DNA of 18,664 bases from Ruminiclostridium sp. (GCA_017560855.1 JAFZEB010000065.1:1-18664); one strand, 5' to 3'; positions 6,841 through 15,293 are shown, counted from the first letter of the stretch. A program made the numbers and translations. Notes: generated by a model from the sequence alone, not told the origin.

Positions 6841-9591
6841 TTAGCACTCGACCCGCACTAAGCTGCTTCCGCCCCTGCTTTTTGTGACGATGATCTGTCG
6901 ATCCAGACGGGCTTTCAGGGCCGAAACATGAGAAATAATACCCACCAGTTTATTTCCTTCGGTGAGTCCCATGAGCGTACGGACCGCCTGCTCCAGGGAT
7001 TCGTCATCCAGAGACCCGAATCCCTCGTCCACGAACAGGGCCTCCAGGCTGATGCCCCCGGCAGAGGCCTGCATCTCGTCCGCCAGACCCAGGGCCAGAG
7101 CCAGAGACGCCTGGAAGGACTCACCGCCGGAAAGGGTCTTGACGCTCCGCTGGGCTCCCTTATAGTGGTCCAGAACGTTCAATTCCAGACCACTCTGACT
7201 TTTCAGGTTGGCTGCATCCTTTCTCCGCAGAAGCTCATAACGTCCTCCGGTCATGTGCATGAGTCGGACATTGGCCCGGGTCAGGATCCGGTCGAACCAG
7301 GTCATCTGCACAAAGGTCTCCAACATGACCTTGTCCTTGCCGGGGACCGTGCCGTTGGCCGTGTTGGATAAGGCCCGGATCCAGGTCCATTTGGCCTCAG
7401 TCTCCTGACGCTTGGCCAGCTGACCAGCTAGGGCCTCTTTGGCCCGGCTGTTGGCATCATATCGGGTGAGAAGGTTCTCCCTCTTCTCCGCCAAGGTCTC
7501 CAGGGAGCCTTTCAGGGTCTGCCGTTGGGTCCGGAGGAGTTCCAGGTCTTGTTCAGGTCCATCTTTCACCTGCTCAGCCAGAGTCTTTTCCCTGGTTTCT
7601 GCCTGGTCCAGAGTCAGTTTCCCTTCCTCCCATGCCGTTCTGGCATGTTCAATGATCTGCCGCCCCTTTTCCACGGTCCGTTTCAGCTCCTGAATGCGGG
7701 ATTCTGCTTCCCAACGGGTGGAAAATTCCAACCCTTCCTGCATGGTGGACAACTGTTCCCTCTTGACTGCAAGAGAACTCTCCAGGGCCGCAGAGTCCTT
7801 CTCCCCAGCCTGGATACCTTCACGGGATGTACTCAACTCTTCCGTCAGCTTAGGAAGTTGTTCGGCAAGCTGTCTGCTGCGGTCTTTCTGCTTCTTCAGC
7901 AGAGCTTCTTCCCGGGCAAGGGTCTCCCCTTTTTCCCGCTGTTGGGTCACTGCCTCTTCCAAATGGACAGAAAGATGCTCCAAAGCACCCGGGCCAAAGA
8001 GCTGTTCCGCACAGTCTTTCACCTGTCGTCCCGCTTCCTCCCAGCGCTCTTTGGCCACACCAGCCGCCTGACTGTCCTGGGATGCCTTACCTTCCGCAGT
8101 CTCCAACCGGGCTTTTTCTGCTTTCAAGTCTTCCTCGGAGGGAACATCCTGAGAAAGTACCGCTGGTGTTGGATGATGGAAGGAACCGCACACAGGACAG
8201 GCCTCCCCCTCTTGAAGGAACCGGGCCAGATAGCCCGCCTGTCCGTCCAGAAAGGCCCGCTCCAAATGATTGTAACTCTGCCGCTGAGTATCCAGCGTCT
8301 GAGCAGAGGTCAAATACTTCTCCAGGGCTATCCGATGACCTTCTTCCATGTCCCTGTGCCGGGTCAGCAATTTCCCCAGCTTATCCAGTTCCTTGGCACG
8401 GTCCTCCAGTGCCTTTCGCTGGTGAAGAAACAGTTCTTCCCGCTGATCCAAGCCGGTAAGATCAGCCTGCTCCTGCTGGAATCTTGCCAGTTCCTCCTCT
8501 AACGCCCGAGCTCGGATCTTCTCTTTTTCCGTACCTTCCTTTATGGCAGACAGTTTTTTCTCGGTGCCCCGCACTTGCTGTGCAAGGGCATCCCGTTCCT
8601 CGTAGGCCTTCAACTGGATGGTCCGGGTCTCGATCTCGACGGCCTGTTTACGCAGCGGTTCCTCCTGTTCCCGAGCAGTCTCCCATACCGTCTGCAGTTC
8701 TGCCAAGCGATCAGTCAGACCGGGGATGGCCTGCCGGACTTCTTCCAAATCCCGTCGGGCTTTTTCTATGGTTTCTCCCTGACCGATGGCTCGGTCCAGG
8801 TCACCGACTTTCCGGGACAGCGCCTCCTCTTCCCGGGCAAAGTCGGCCAGTTCTTTTCTATCCCGGTCAAGGATGCTTTCCAGCAGAGGAAGAACATCCT
8901 CTCGGGATGCGGCATCTTCCCATACCTCCCGGTCTTCCTCCCGGACACGGACGCTGTCCATGTACTGGCGGATGCTCTGGGTCAGGGTCTCGTAGTCTCC
9001 CCTGCCCTTGGACGCCTCCAACCGCAGGGCCTCCTGAAGCTGCTGATAGGGCCCTGTATGGAAGATTTCCCGGAAGATCTTACTTCGCTCCTCGGTCTTT
9101 GCCAGCAGAAGATTCAGGAATTCTCCCTGGGCGATCATGGCCACCCGGGAGAACTGGGTCCGGTCCAGACCCACGATGTAGCAAACGGCAGCGGTTACAT
9201 CCTTGGCTCCCGTCACCGGCGGGCGTCCATCAACAAAGGTCAGCTGGGCATCCGCCTTCTCCTTCACCAGCTTGCTCCCCCGCTTGGCCGGACGAAGGTA
9301 TTCGGGATTCCGTCGGACGGTGTAGGTCTGCCCCCGGCACTGGAAGGTCAGCTCCACGAAGGTAGGGGTAGATGGGTCGGCATAGGTGCTGCGGAACATG
9401 GATGGTTCCCGATTGGCCCCGCTGGCCTCCCCATACAAGGCAAAAGTCACACCGTCAAAAATGCTGGTTTTCCCAGCGCCCGTATCACCGGTGATCAGGT
9501 ACAAGCCCCGTTGGCCTAACTGGGAAAAGTCAATGACGGTTTCTTTACCATAGGGACCAAAGGCTGACATAGTCAATGTGATAGGTCTCAT
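6841..9591 (-). CDS. sbcC: Exonuclease SbcC (Rad50-like SMC ATPase)
   Basis: The protein is 916 aa. Walker A GDTGAGKT lies at 35-42 and the Q-loop AQGEF at 154-158. Two long charged coiled-coil arms flank the zinc hook CPVC (465-468). The C-terminal ATPase lobe has the signature LSGGES (from about 820), Walker B LFVDEGFGSLD (about 853-863) and the switch His in IISHV. The start ATG at 9591 overlaps the sbcD stop (ATGA), with GGGAGGG just upstream; an in-frame TTG at 9606 is rejected. With SbcD it forms the nuclease that processes hairpins, palindromes and blocked DNA ends. I see no clear terminator after the gene, so some readthrough into liv is possible. Confidence 0.96.
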   Translation of the reverse strand: MRPITLTMSAFGPYGKETVIDFSQLGQRGLYLITGDTGAGKTSIFDGVTFALYGEASGANREPSMFRSTYADPSTPTFVELTFQCRGQTYTVRRNPEYLRPAKRGSKLVKEKADAQLTFVDGRPPVTGAKDVTAAVCYIVGLDRTQFSRVAMIAQGEFLNLLLAKTEERSKIFREIFHTGPYQQLQEALRLEASKGRGDYETLTQSIRQYMDSVRVREEDREVWEDAASREDVLPLLESILDRDRKELADFAREEEALSRKVGDLDRAIGQGETIEKARRDLEEVRQAIPGLTDRLAELQTVWETAREQEEPLRKQAVEIETRTIQLKAYEERDALAQQVRGTEKKLSAIKEGTEKEKIRARALEEELARFQQEQADLTGLDQREELFLHQRKALEDRAKELDKLGKLLTRHRDMEEGHRIALEKYLTSAQTLDTQRQSYNHLERAFLDGQAGYLARFLQEGEACPVCGSFHHPTPAVLSQDVPSEEDLKAEKARLETAEGKASQDSQAAGVAKERWEEAGRQVKDCAEQLFGPGALEHLSVHLEEAVTQQREKGETLAREEALLKKQKDRSRQLAEQLPKLTEELSTSREGIQAGEKDSAALESSLAVKREQLSTMQEGLEFSTRWEAESRIQELKRTVEKGRQIIEHARTAWEEGKLTLDQAETREKTLAEQVKDGPEQDLELLRTQRQTLKGSLETLAEKRENLLTRYDANSRAKEALAGQLAKRQETEAKWTWIRALSNTANGTVPGKDKVMLETFVQMTWFDRILTRANVRLMHMTGGRYELLRRKDAANLKSQSGLELNVLDHYKGAQRSVKTLSGGESFQASLALALGLADEMQASAGGISLEALFVDEGFGSLDDESLEQAVRTLMGLTEGNKLVGIISHVSALKARLDRQIIVTKSRGGSSLVRVEC

Positions 9592-10724
9592 GGCTGTCCC
9601 TCCCAAATCTTCTCCATCAGTTGGGACAGGAAGTCCTCCTGCTCCTGACTCATGGGCTGGTTGTTCTGGAGTTCATACAAATCCCGGAAGAGTTCCAGGG
9701 GGGTACGCTCCTCGGGCCGTTCTGCCCCGGTGACTTCCTGGACCGTCCGGGTCCGCCGGTTGTCATAGGTGAGCTTCATCAGGTTGGGGTAGATGGCCCG
9801 GAGGCGTCCCATAGCCTCAGGTACATCCTCTTCGTCGGTGAGGATAATATGCAGGTAGTCCCGGGTGTCGGTATCCTGGTAGAAGGACTTTGCGGTGACC
9901 TCCTCATAGGTACCCCGGACCTCCCTCATGTCATGCAGGGGCACCAGGGGAACCAGCCGAACTTCCGTCCTACCCTTCTCCCCCAGCTCCACAATGCAGA
10001 CCGACTTCACATGACTGCATTCGGAAAAAGAGTATTTCAAAGGAGAACCTGCGTAGCGTATGGTATCCCAGCCGATCTTCTGAGGACCATGGAGATGTCC
10101 CAGAGCCACATAGTCAAAAGAATCAAAGACCTGGGCCGAGATCTGATCCAGGCCGCCCACGGACAACTCCTCGGACTCACAGGTACTGCCTCCGGTGACA
10201 AACTGATGGGCCACCAGTACATTCCGCTGGGCAGGGTCCACCTGCCACTGGTCGAGAGCATAGGCCACCGCCTCCTCATAGCCGGATATCTCAGCCTCAG
10301 GATAGACATGACGAAGAACGGCCGGTTTCAGGTAGGGCAGCAGGTAGATATTCACCGGGCCGTGTGCATCCTCCAGGACTACCGGCGGCTCCGCCCCATG
10401 ATAGACCGCAGCCAGGTGGATCTCTTGGGCTTCCATGAGGCGGGAGGCAAAATTAAGCCGCTCGGGAGAGTCGTGATTGCCGCTGACGGCAAAAACCGGG
10501 ATGTTCTCTCGGGCCAAACCTGTGAGAAATTCATCCAGCAGACTCACCGCTTCCGCAGGGGGAATGGGCTTGTCATAAAGGTCTCCCGCCAGGATGACAC
10601 CGTCTACCCCCTCTGCCACCGCCAGGTCATGAATCATATTTAATATGTATCGCTGGTCAGCCAGCATGGAAAACTCGTTGACCCGCTTGCCAATATGCAG
10701 GTCGGAACAATGGAGCAGTTTCAT
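9588..10724 (-). CDS. sbcD: Exonuclease SbcD (Mre11-like nuclease subunit)
   Basis: This 378-aa calcineurin-like phosphoesterase has its metal-binding motifs in order: CSDLHIGK (D8, H10), LAGDLYD (D48), SGNHD (N83, H84), VAHQF and LGHLHG. The C-terminal part matches the SbcD capping domain (Mre11 DNA-binding region). The start ATG at 10724 has AAAGGAG upstream; an in-frame TTG at 10730 is less likely. It is the nuclease subunit of the SbcCD complex and is coupled to sbcC by a 4-nt overlap. A sigma-A type promoter lies 29 nt before the ATG. Confidence 0.96.
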   Translation of the reverse strand: MKLLHCSDLHIGKRVNEFSMLADQRYILNMIHDLAVAEGVDGVILAGDLYDKPIPPAEAVSLLDEFLTGLARENIPVFAVSGNHDSPERLNFASRLMEAQEIHLAAVYHGAEPPVVLEDAHGPVNIYLLPYLKPAVLRHVYPEAEISGYEEAVAYALDQWQVDPAQRNVLVAHQFVTGGSTCESEELSVGGLDQISAQVFDSFDYVALGHLHGPQKIGWDTIRYAGSPLKYSFSECSHVKSVCIVELGEKGRTEVRLVPLVPLHDMREVRGTYEEVTAKSFYQDTDTRDYLHIILTDEEDVPEAMGRLRAIYPNLMKLTYDNRRTRTVQEVTGAERPEERTPLELFRDLYELQNNQPMSQEQEDFLSQLMEKIWEGQP

Positions 10725-10752
10725 GGGCAAGCTCCTTTCTGCGTTTTCTCAT

Positions 10753-10781
10753 ATTGTAACGTAAAAAAGGACTGTCAGCAA
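10753..10781 (-). promoter_or_regulatory. Putative sbcDC promoter
   Basis: TTGCTG (10776-10781), 17 nt and TACAAT (10753-10758) on the minus strand. The -35 lies in the loop and downstream arm of the ridA terminator, so terminator and promoter are interleaved. Confidence 0.5.
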
Positions 10782-10794
10782 GACAGTCCTTTTT
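10764..10794 (-). terminator. Terminator of the malY-ridA operon
   Basis: A 13-bp stem (GGACTGTC/GACAGTCC extended by A-T pairs, 10764-10776 with 10782-10794) has loop AGCAA. On the minus strand it ends in TTTTTT. It lies 16 nt past the ridA stop. Confidence 0.9.
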
Positions 10795-10809
10795 CGGTGC
10801 AAATTATAT

Positions 10810-11184
10810 TTACTTCTTGGCAGCAACAGCTTCGATCTCAACCATTGCATCCTTGGGCAGGCGTGCCACGGCAAAGCAGGAGCGAGCGGGCTTGTGATCG
10901 CCAAAGTACTGGGCGTAGATCTCATTGAACAGAGAGAAATCTTCCATATCCTTCAGGTAGCAGGTGGTCTTGACCACGTCCTGGAGGGTCAGGTCGGCAG
11001 CCTTCAGAACATTGGACAGGTTTTCCAGAGCCTGGACGGTCTGGCAAGCCATGCTGTGTGCCAGCTCACCGGTGTCGGGGATCATGCCCAGCTGGCCGGA
11101 GGTGTACACGAATCCACCGGCTTCCACCGCCTGAGAGTAGGGGCCAAGTGCTGCAGGTGCCTTGTCAGTGTGCAGAAATTCCAT
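10810..11184 (-). CDS. ridA: RidA family enamine/imine deaminase
   Basis: At 124 aa this is a full-length RidA (YjgF/YER057c/UK114) protein. It shows the family N-terminus APAALGPYSQAV, the VYTSGQLG strand and the C-terminal block PARSCFAVARLP with the conserved active-site Arg (R101, equivalent to R105 of E. coli RidA), then MVEIEAVA. AAAGGA lies 9 nt before the ATG. The known reaction is hydrolysis of 2-aminoacrylate and related enamines to 2-oxoacids and ammonia, which protects PLP enzymes. It follows malY by 62 nt with no terminator between, and shares that operon's promoter and terminator. A MalY-type beta-lyase generates exactly this enamine, which supports the assignment. Confidence 0.93.
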   Translation of the reverse strand: MEFLHTDKAPAALGPYSQAVEAGGFVYTSGQLGMIPDTGELAHSMACQTVQALENLSNVLKAADLTLQDVVKTTCYLKDMEDFSLFNEIYAQYFGDHKPARSCFAVARLPKDAMVEIEAVAAKK

Positions 11185-11246
11185 GCTTCATGTTTCCTTT
11201 CATTTGACAGAAAATAATGGGGATATTCTCAAAGCTCCGGGGCAAT

Positions 11247-12434
11247 TTATCTGCCCAGGGCTTGGGTCAACGCAGTTTTGAGTTGTTCTGCCGCCTTGCG
11301 GATGGTCTCGCGGGGCGCTGCCAGATTCAGGCGGATGTGACAATCATCACAGGCCTCCGGAAAGAACCAGTGTCCGTAGTCAGGGGCGATACGACAGCTA
11401 TCCTGAATAAATGTCTGGATGTTCTCCCGGGACACGTGGGCACCCAGGTCGATCCACATGAGGTAGGAGCCTTCCAGGGGGGAAACCACAACGCCGGGGA
11501 TCTCCTCCAGTTCTGCTTTCATGAACTGATAGTTCCCCCAGATCTCTTCCAGAACGGTCTCCAGCCAGGAAGCACCGCCCTCAAAGGCGGCTGTCACGGC
11601 AATATAATCCAGCGTGCTGCCTAATGCAGTACCCAGTTCCTTTTCAAACCGATCAAACTTCTCCCGCTGAGCTTCCTCAGGAAGGACCAGGATAGAGTTC
11701 TTCATGGCCGCCAGGTTGAAGGTCTTGCTGGCAGAAAAGAAGGTGATGGGCTTGCCATCCCCCTCCCACAAAGTGCCCGCAGGAATATGGGTATGGCCGG
11801 GCATGATGATGTCATGATGGATCTCATCCGCCACCACCTGGACCCCATACTGTTTGCACAGGTCCAGCATAGCCTTCAGCTCCTCCCGGGCCCAGACCCG
11901 GCCCACAGGATTATGGGGAGAGCAGAGGAGGAAGACCTTTACCTGACCGGATTTGAGTTTCTCCTCAAAGTCCTCCAGGTCCAGGGTGTAGACACCCTTC
12001 TCTTCTTTTAAGAAGTTGCAGACCACAGTACGCCCGGTCTGACGGATGATACGATAGAAGGGATAATACACCGGGGGCTGCACCATGATTCCGTCTCCCG
12101 GCTGGGTGATGGCCCGAACCAGGTGATACAGACCGGTAACCACACCGGGAGTAGTGCGCAGCCATTCCCGCCGGAGGGTATTCCCGTGTCGGGTCTCTTC
12201 CCAGTGAAGAACACTGTCCAGGAAACGATCCGGCAGCTGGTAGTAGCCAAAGGCACCCTGGTCCACCACTTCATGCAGGGCCTCACGGATGCAGGGAGCC
12301 ACCTTAAAGTCCATGTCTGCCACCCACAGAGGAAGCAGGTCTTCCTGACCAAAGGTAACGGACAGGCCATCCCACTTGGCACAGTCGGTGCCCGCACGAC
12401 TGGGCAGGCTGATCTCTTTCAACAATCCATCCAA
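11247..12434 (-). CDS. MalY/PatB-type C-S lyase, PLP-dependent (cystathionine beta-lyase-like)
   Basis: This 395-aa fold-type I aminotransferase-family protein carries PLWVADMDF (36-44), typical of MalY/PatB. It also has CSPHNPVGR (171-179, Asn175), VADEIHHD (201-208, Asp203 for the pyridine nitrogen), the Schiff-base lysine in SASKTFN (Lys237) and the carboxylate-binding Arg in HIRLNLA near the C-terminus. Such enzymes cleave cystathionine or cysteine conjugates to 2-aminoacrylate (then pyruvate and ammonia) and a thiol. The start is TTG at 12434 with AAAGGAGGG 6 nt upstream; no in-frame ATG lies nearby. It is divergent from proC and followed by ridA. A plain aminotransferase role cannot be excluded by sequence alone. 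Confidence 0.9.
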   Translation of the reverse strand: MDGLLKEISLPSRAGTDCAKWDGLSVTFGQEDLLPLWVADMDFKVAPCIREALHEVVDQGAFGYYQLPDRFLDSVLHWEETRHGNTLRREWLRTTPGVVTGLYHLVRAITQPGDGIMVQPPVYYPFYRIIRQTGRTVVCNFLKEEKGVYTLDLEDFEEKLKSGQVKVFLLCSPHNPVGRVWAREELKAMLDLCKQYGVQVVADEIHHDIIMPGHTHIPAGTLWEGDGKPITFFSASKTFNLAAMKNSILVLPEEAQREKFDRFEKELGTALGSTLDYIAVTAAFEGGASWLETVLEEIWGNYQFMKAELEEIPGVVVSPLEGSYLMWIDLGAHVSRENIQTFIQDSCRIAPDYGHWFFPEACDDCHIRLNLAAPRETIRKAAEQLKTALTQALGR

Positions 12435-12456
12435 AGGAATCCCTCCTTTGAGTCAA

Positions 12457-12488
12457 ATTGTAACCCAAGAAAACCCTTGATGCAAGGG
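12457..12488 (-). promoter_or_regulatory. malY-ridA promoter with an overlapping palindrome
   Basis: TTGCAT (12480-12485), 17 nt and TACAAT (12457-12462) on the minus strand, 23 nt before the TTG start. A perfect inverted repeat CCCTTG-ATG-CAAGGG (12474-12488) straddles the -35 box, a plausible repressor site. Confidence 0.6.
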
Positions 12489-12601
12489 ACTTTCTTTCTT
12501 CCGGGAAAACCTTGGACAGGAGAACAAAACCGTGACAAATAAGCAGTTTTTCTTATATCATTCTGACAAAGAAAAAACCATCGCTTCCCCTGCTATTTCC
12601 C

Positions 12602-12631
12602 TTGCCTGTCATAGGTTTTCTGTGATACAAT
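12602..12631 (+). promoter_or_regulatory. Putative proC promoter
   Basis: TTGCCT (12602-12607), 18 nt and TACAAT (12626-12631), with the extended -10 context TGATACAAT. It lies 40 nt upstream of the proC ATG and is divergent from the malY promoter. Confidence 0.6.
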
Positions 12632-12670
12632 GGCACTATATTCCATACCAAAAGAACAGGAGTGATTTCC

Positions 12671-13471
12671 ATGAAATATACCTTCGGCCTCATCGGCACC
12701 GGCAACATGGGCGGTGCCATCGCCCGGGCTGTCAGCCAGACCCTGAAGGACGGCATCCTCTCTGACAAGAGCCTGGAAAAGGCCCAGGAGCTGGCCCAGG
12801 AGCTGGGCTTCACCGCAGGCTCCAACCATGAGGCCGCTCTGGAGAGCCGCTACCTTTTCCTGGGTGTCAAGCCCCATCTCATGGGCGGTATGCTGGAGAG
12901 CATCAAAGCAGACCTGGCCACCCGCTCCGAAGCCCCCATTCTGGTCTCCATGGCAGCAGGTCTCACCATCAGTCAGATCCAGGAGATGGCCGGCATAGAC
13001 TGCCCCATCATCCGCATCATGCCCAACACCCCCGTGGCTGTGGGCCAGGGCGTGGTCCTCTATGAAACCAGCGCTGCTGTCACCCCTGAGGTCCTGGAGG
13101 GCTTCCTCCGGGTCATGGGCAAGGCCGGTCAGCTCTGCCGACTGGAAGAATCCCTCATGGATGTGGGCGCATCGGTCTCCGGCTGCGGTCCCGCTTTCGT
13201 CTATATGGTCATCGACGCCATCGCTGACGGCGGCGTGGCCTGTGGTCTCCCCCGTCCTGATGCGGTGAAATACGCCGCCCAGACCCTCCTGGGTGCCGCC
13301 CAGATGGTCCTGGAGTCCGGCAAACATCCCGCTCAGCTGAAGAACGAGGTGTGCAGCCCCGGCGGCTCCACCATCCAGGGGGTCCGAACTCTGGAACAGC
13401 GTGGGGTCCACGCCGCCTTTATGGATGCGGTCATCTCCGCCTGCGAGAAGAACGCCGCTCTGGGCAAATAA
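12671..13471 (+). CDS. proC: Pyrroline-5-carboxylate reductase
   Basis: At 266 aa the length is normal for ProC. The N-terminal Rossmann motif is GLIGTGNMGGAIA (residues 6-18). The central part has PIIRIMPNTPVAVGQG, and the C-terminal signature NEVCSPGGSTIQGVRTLE matches the family pattern. The start ATG at 12671 has AGGAG 8 nt upstream; an in-frame GTG at 12662 is less likely. The enzyme reduces 1-pyrroline-5-carboxylate to L-proline with NAD(P)H in the cytoplasm. It is monocistronic, with its own promoter, and ends at a bidirectional terminator. No proA or proB is present in the window. Confidence 0.96.
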   Translation: MKYTFGLIGTGNMGGAIARAVSQTLKDGILSDKSLEKAQELAQELGFTAGSNHEAALESRYLFLGVKPHLMGGMLESIKADLATRSEAPILVSMAAGLTISQIQEMAGIDCPIIRIMPNTPVAVGQGVVLYETSAAVTPEVLEGFLRVMGKAGQLCRLEESLMDVGASVSGCGPAFVYMVIDAIADGGVACGLPRPDAVKYAAQTLLGAAQMVLESGKHPAQLKNEVCSPGGSTIQGVRTLEQRGVHAAFMDAVISACEKNAALGK

Positions 13472-13476
13472 ACATC

Positions 13477-13510
13477 AAAAAGCTCGAGTCCCGTGGGACT
13501 CGAGCTTTTT
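13477..13510. terminator. Bidirectional terminator between proC and the PAP2 gene
   Basis: A 16-bp inverted repeat (AAAAAGCTCGAGTCCC at 13477-13492 and its complement at 13495-13510) carries A and T runs on both sides. It serves proC on the plus strand. It also serves the convergent PAP2 gene, whose stop codon (13509-13511) lies in the last bases of the stem. Confidence 0.93.
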
Positions 13511-14075
13511 ACCTGTGTTGACTGAGCAAAGAAAATGGTTTCACCTTGCCGATCCACTTCCTCCAAAGGGCGACCGACAGCCAGGCACAGAAAGCGCCCA
13601 CCAACACGCCGCCCAACACATCTGTGGGAAAGTGAACATAGAGATAGAGCCGGGAGAACGCAATGACCACCGCCAGGACCAAAGCCGCCCATCGTCCCTT
13701 CCACTTGTTCAGGATCAGCACCACCGCCGCCGCAAAAGAGGCCGAGGTGTGTCCCGAGGGGAAGGACGGATCGTGGGGCCGGTGGATGAGCAGGTCGGTC
13801 ACCGGTTTTAAGTCACAGGGACGAATGCGGTCCACCGCATTTTTTAGAAGCATGTTGCAGATGACCAGACTCAAAATCAAGGCCAGCAGGACCTGGGCAC
13901 CTGTGGCCCGCTCCTGCTTAGAAAGAAACAGGATGGCAACGCCCAGAGCGATCCAGATATACCCCTTATCTCCCAGATGGGTGATGGCCGGCATGAGCAC
14001 ATCCATCCAAGCCGTGTGGCAGTGCTGTGCGATCCAATCCAGGATCCCCAGTTCTGCTATAGACAGAGCTTCCAC
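13509..14075 (-). CDS. PAP2-family membrane phosphatase (undecaprenyl-pyrophosphate phosphatase-like)
   Basis: This 188-aa protein has about five membrane segments and all three PAP2 active-site motifs: KNAVDRIRP (K78-x6-RP, 78-86), PSGH (106-109) and SR-x5-H (SRLYLYVH, 141-148). Proteins of this size and topology in Firmicutes are usually BcrC-like phosphatases that recycle undecaprenyl pyrophosphate for cell-wall synthesis. Phosphatidylglycerophosphate phosphatase is the alternative. The start is GTG at 14075, preceded by AAAGGGGG. A sigma-A type promoter lies 37 nt upstream. It converges with proC. Confidence 0.88.
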   Translation of the reverse strand: MEALSIAELGILDWIAQHCHTAWMDVLMPAITHLGDKGYIWIALGVAILFLSKQERATGAQVLLALILSLVICNMLLKNAVDRIRPCDLKPVTDLLIHRPHDPSFPSGHTSASFAAAVVLILNKWKGRWAALVLAVVIAFSRLYLYVHFPTDVLGGVLVGAFCAWLSVALWRKWIGKVKPFSLLSQHR

Positions 14076-14111
14076 AGGTCTGCCCCCTTTCTTTCAAACA
14101 AATGATAGGCT

Positions 14112-14140
14112 ATTCTATCACGTTGGAGGAAAGAGGGCAA
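14112..14140 (-). promoter_or_regulatory. Putative promoter of the PAP2 gene
   Basis: TTGCCC (14135-14140), 17 nt and TAGAAT (14112-14117) on the minus strand. The -10 lies within the inverted repeat TGATAG-N6-CTATCA (about 14103-14120), a possible regulator site. Confidence 0.5.
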
Positions 14141-14147
14141 GAGCTTC

Positions 14148-15233
14148 TCAGGATACTGTGTCAGGAAGATCCAGGATCTCCCGGGTGATCCTCTCTGCCA
14201 TCTCCTCTGCCAGAGAAAAGTCCACATAGGGGTGATAGAGCTGTTCCAATGTATCGTGGTTCTCCTTGGCCCGGGCCAAGTGCTCCATCCCCTCTTTCAT
14301 GAGTTCTTCTGCCACCCGGTCCGAAAGGCGAAGGAAGCTTTTCCCCTCCTGCAAAGCCTCCTTTTCCACCAAGCTCTCGGTGCGGATGGTGCGGAACTCT
14401 GCCCCGGCAACCTTTTCTGTTACAAAAGCCAGAGCTCGGTCCGGAACCAGCAAATGGGCCAATCTGCCAGGGTCTATCTCACTGGGGCAAGAGATCACAT
14501 CATATCCCCGCTCCAGGAATCCCTGTTCCAGACAGGCCAGCAGATCACCTGCAAGCCCATAGTCGTCCCGAATCCAATACCCCTCCCGGCAGAGGGTTTG
14601 GACCGTCCCCTCCAGAAAGAGCTCCCCTCGGCAGGTGATCCCGCCCAGAAACCGGCGGCAGGTGGTTCCTCTCCCCTCCCGGGTCCCCTTCAGTTCCCGT
14701 TTCAGGATGGTCTCTGCCCGCTTGGCTGTTTTTTCCAGGGTCTCTTGGGTTCGCAAAGGTTTGCGGCCCCTGTCCCAACTCTCTTTTGCACTTTGGATGC
14801 GCCGATAAGCAGCCGGATAGCAGGCCTGATAGGCCCGGACAGCAGTCACGATCTCCTCCCGAAGGTCGGAAAGGGCCTTTCGGTCATAACCCGCCCCCAG
14901 ATCGATGTAATGACCGGTGGCTCCGGTATAGGCCGGGTCAATGGTATGGGGCGAGGTGCCATCCACCATAGCCACTCCCTTTTCAGGAATGCGGATGCCG
15001 TCCAGCGAATCCGGGTCCCCGGAGCAGCGGATGTATTCCACCTCATACCCTTCCTGCTCCATCCGGGCAGCTACCCGGCCCATAAGGGTGGACTTCCCGC
15101 ACCCGGCCCCTCCTTTGATCACATAAAAAGCCTGGATGGTTTTCTGGTCCACCCACTGGTCATACAAAGAGACAAATCCCTCGGCGGAATTGGCCCCAAG
15201 AAAAAACTCTATTCGTTGTTTTGTGGCTGACAT
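14148..15233 (-). CDS. PRK06851-like P-loop ATPase of unknown function with a degenerate second domain
   Basis: The protein is 361 aa. The first domain opens with FFLGANSAEGF and has a clear P-loop GGAGCGKST (41-49), then EVEYIRCSGDPDSLDGIRIP and VAMVDGTSPHTIDP. The second half repeats the layout: RRFLGGITCRG (194-203), a site where a second P-loop would be expected but which reads DDYGLAGDL (223-231), then YDVISCPSEIDPGRLAHLLVP. So it is an internally duplicated NTPase in which only the first nucleotide site looks intact. GGGAGG lies upstream of the ATG. From memory it matches the conserved hypothetical family PRK06851 of Bacilli and Clostridia; no biochemical role is known to me. It probably forms an operon with the DUF6514-like gene 60 nt upstream. 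Confidence 0.75.
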   Translation of the reverse strand: MSATKQRIEFFLGANSAEGFVSLYDQWVDQKTIQAFYVIKGGAGCGKSTLMGRVAARMEQEGYEVEYIRCSGDPDSLDGIRIPEKGVAMVDGTSPHTIDPAYTGATGHYIDLGAGYDRKALSDLREEIVTAVRAYQACYPAAYRRIQSAKESWDRGRKPLRTQETLEKTAKRAETILKRELKGTREGRGTTCRRFLGGITCRGELFLEGTVQTLCREGYWIRDDYGLAGDLLACLEQGFLERGYDVISCPSEIDPGRLAHLLVPDRALAFVTEKVAGAEFRTIRTESLVEKEALQEGKSFLRLSDRVAEELMKEGMEHLARAKENHDTLEQLYHPYVDFSLAEEMAERITREILDLPDTVS

Positions 15234-15293
15234 AAGCTTCCTCCCCGCTGGATGTTTTCTGTATCAGCCTATGCTGGCGGGTCCCGTCCCGTG

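Noticed and set aside
12593..13411. 272-codon minus-strand ORF opposite proC
   Set aside because: Shadow of proC, which has a full domain set, promoter and ribosome site.
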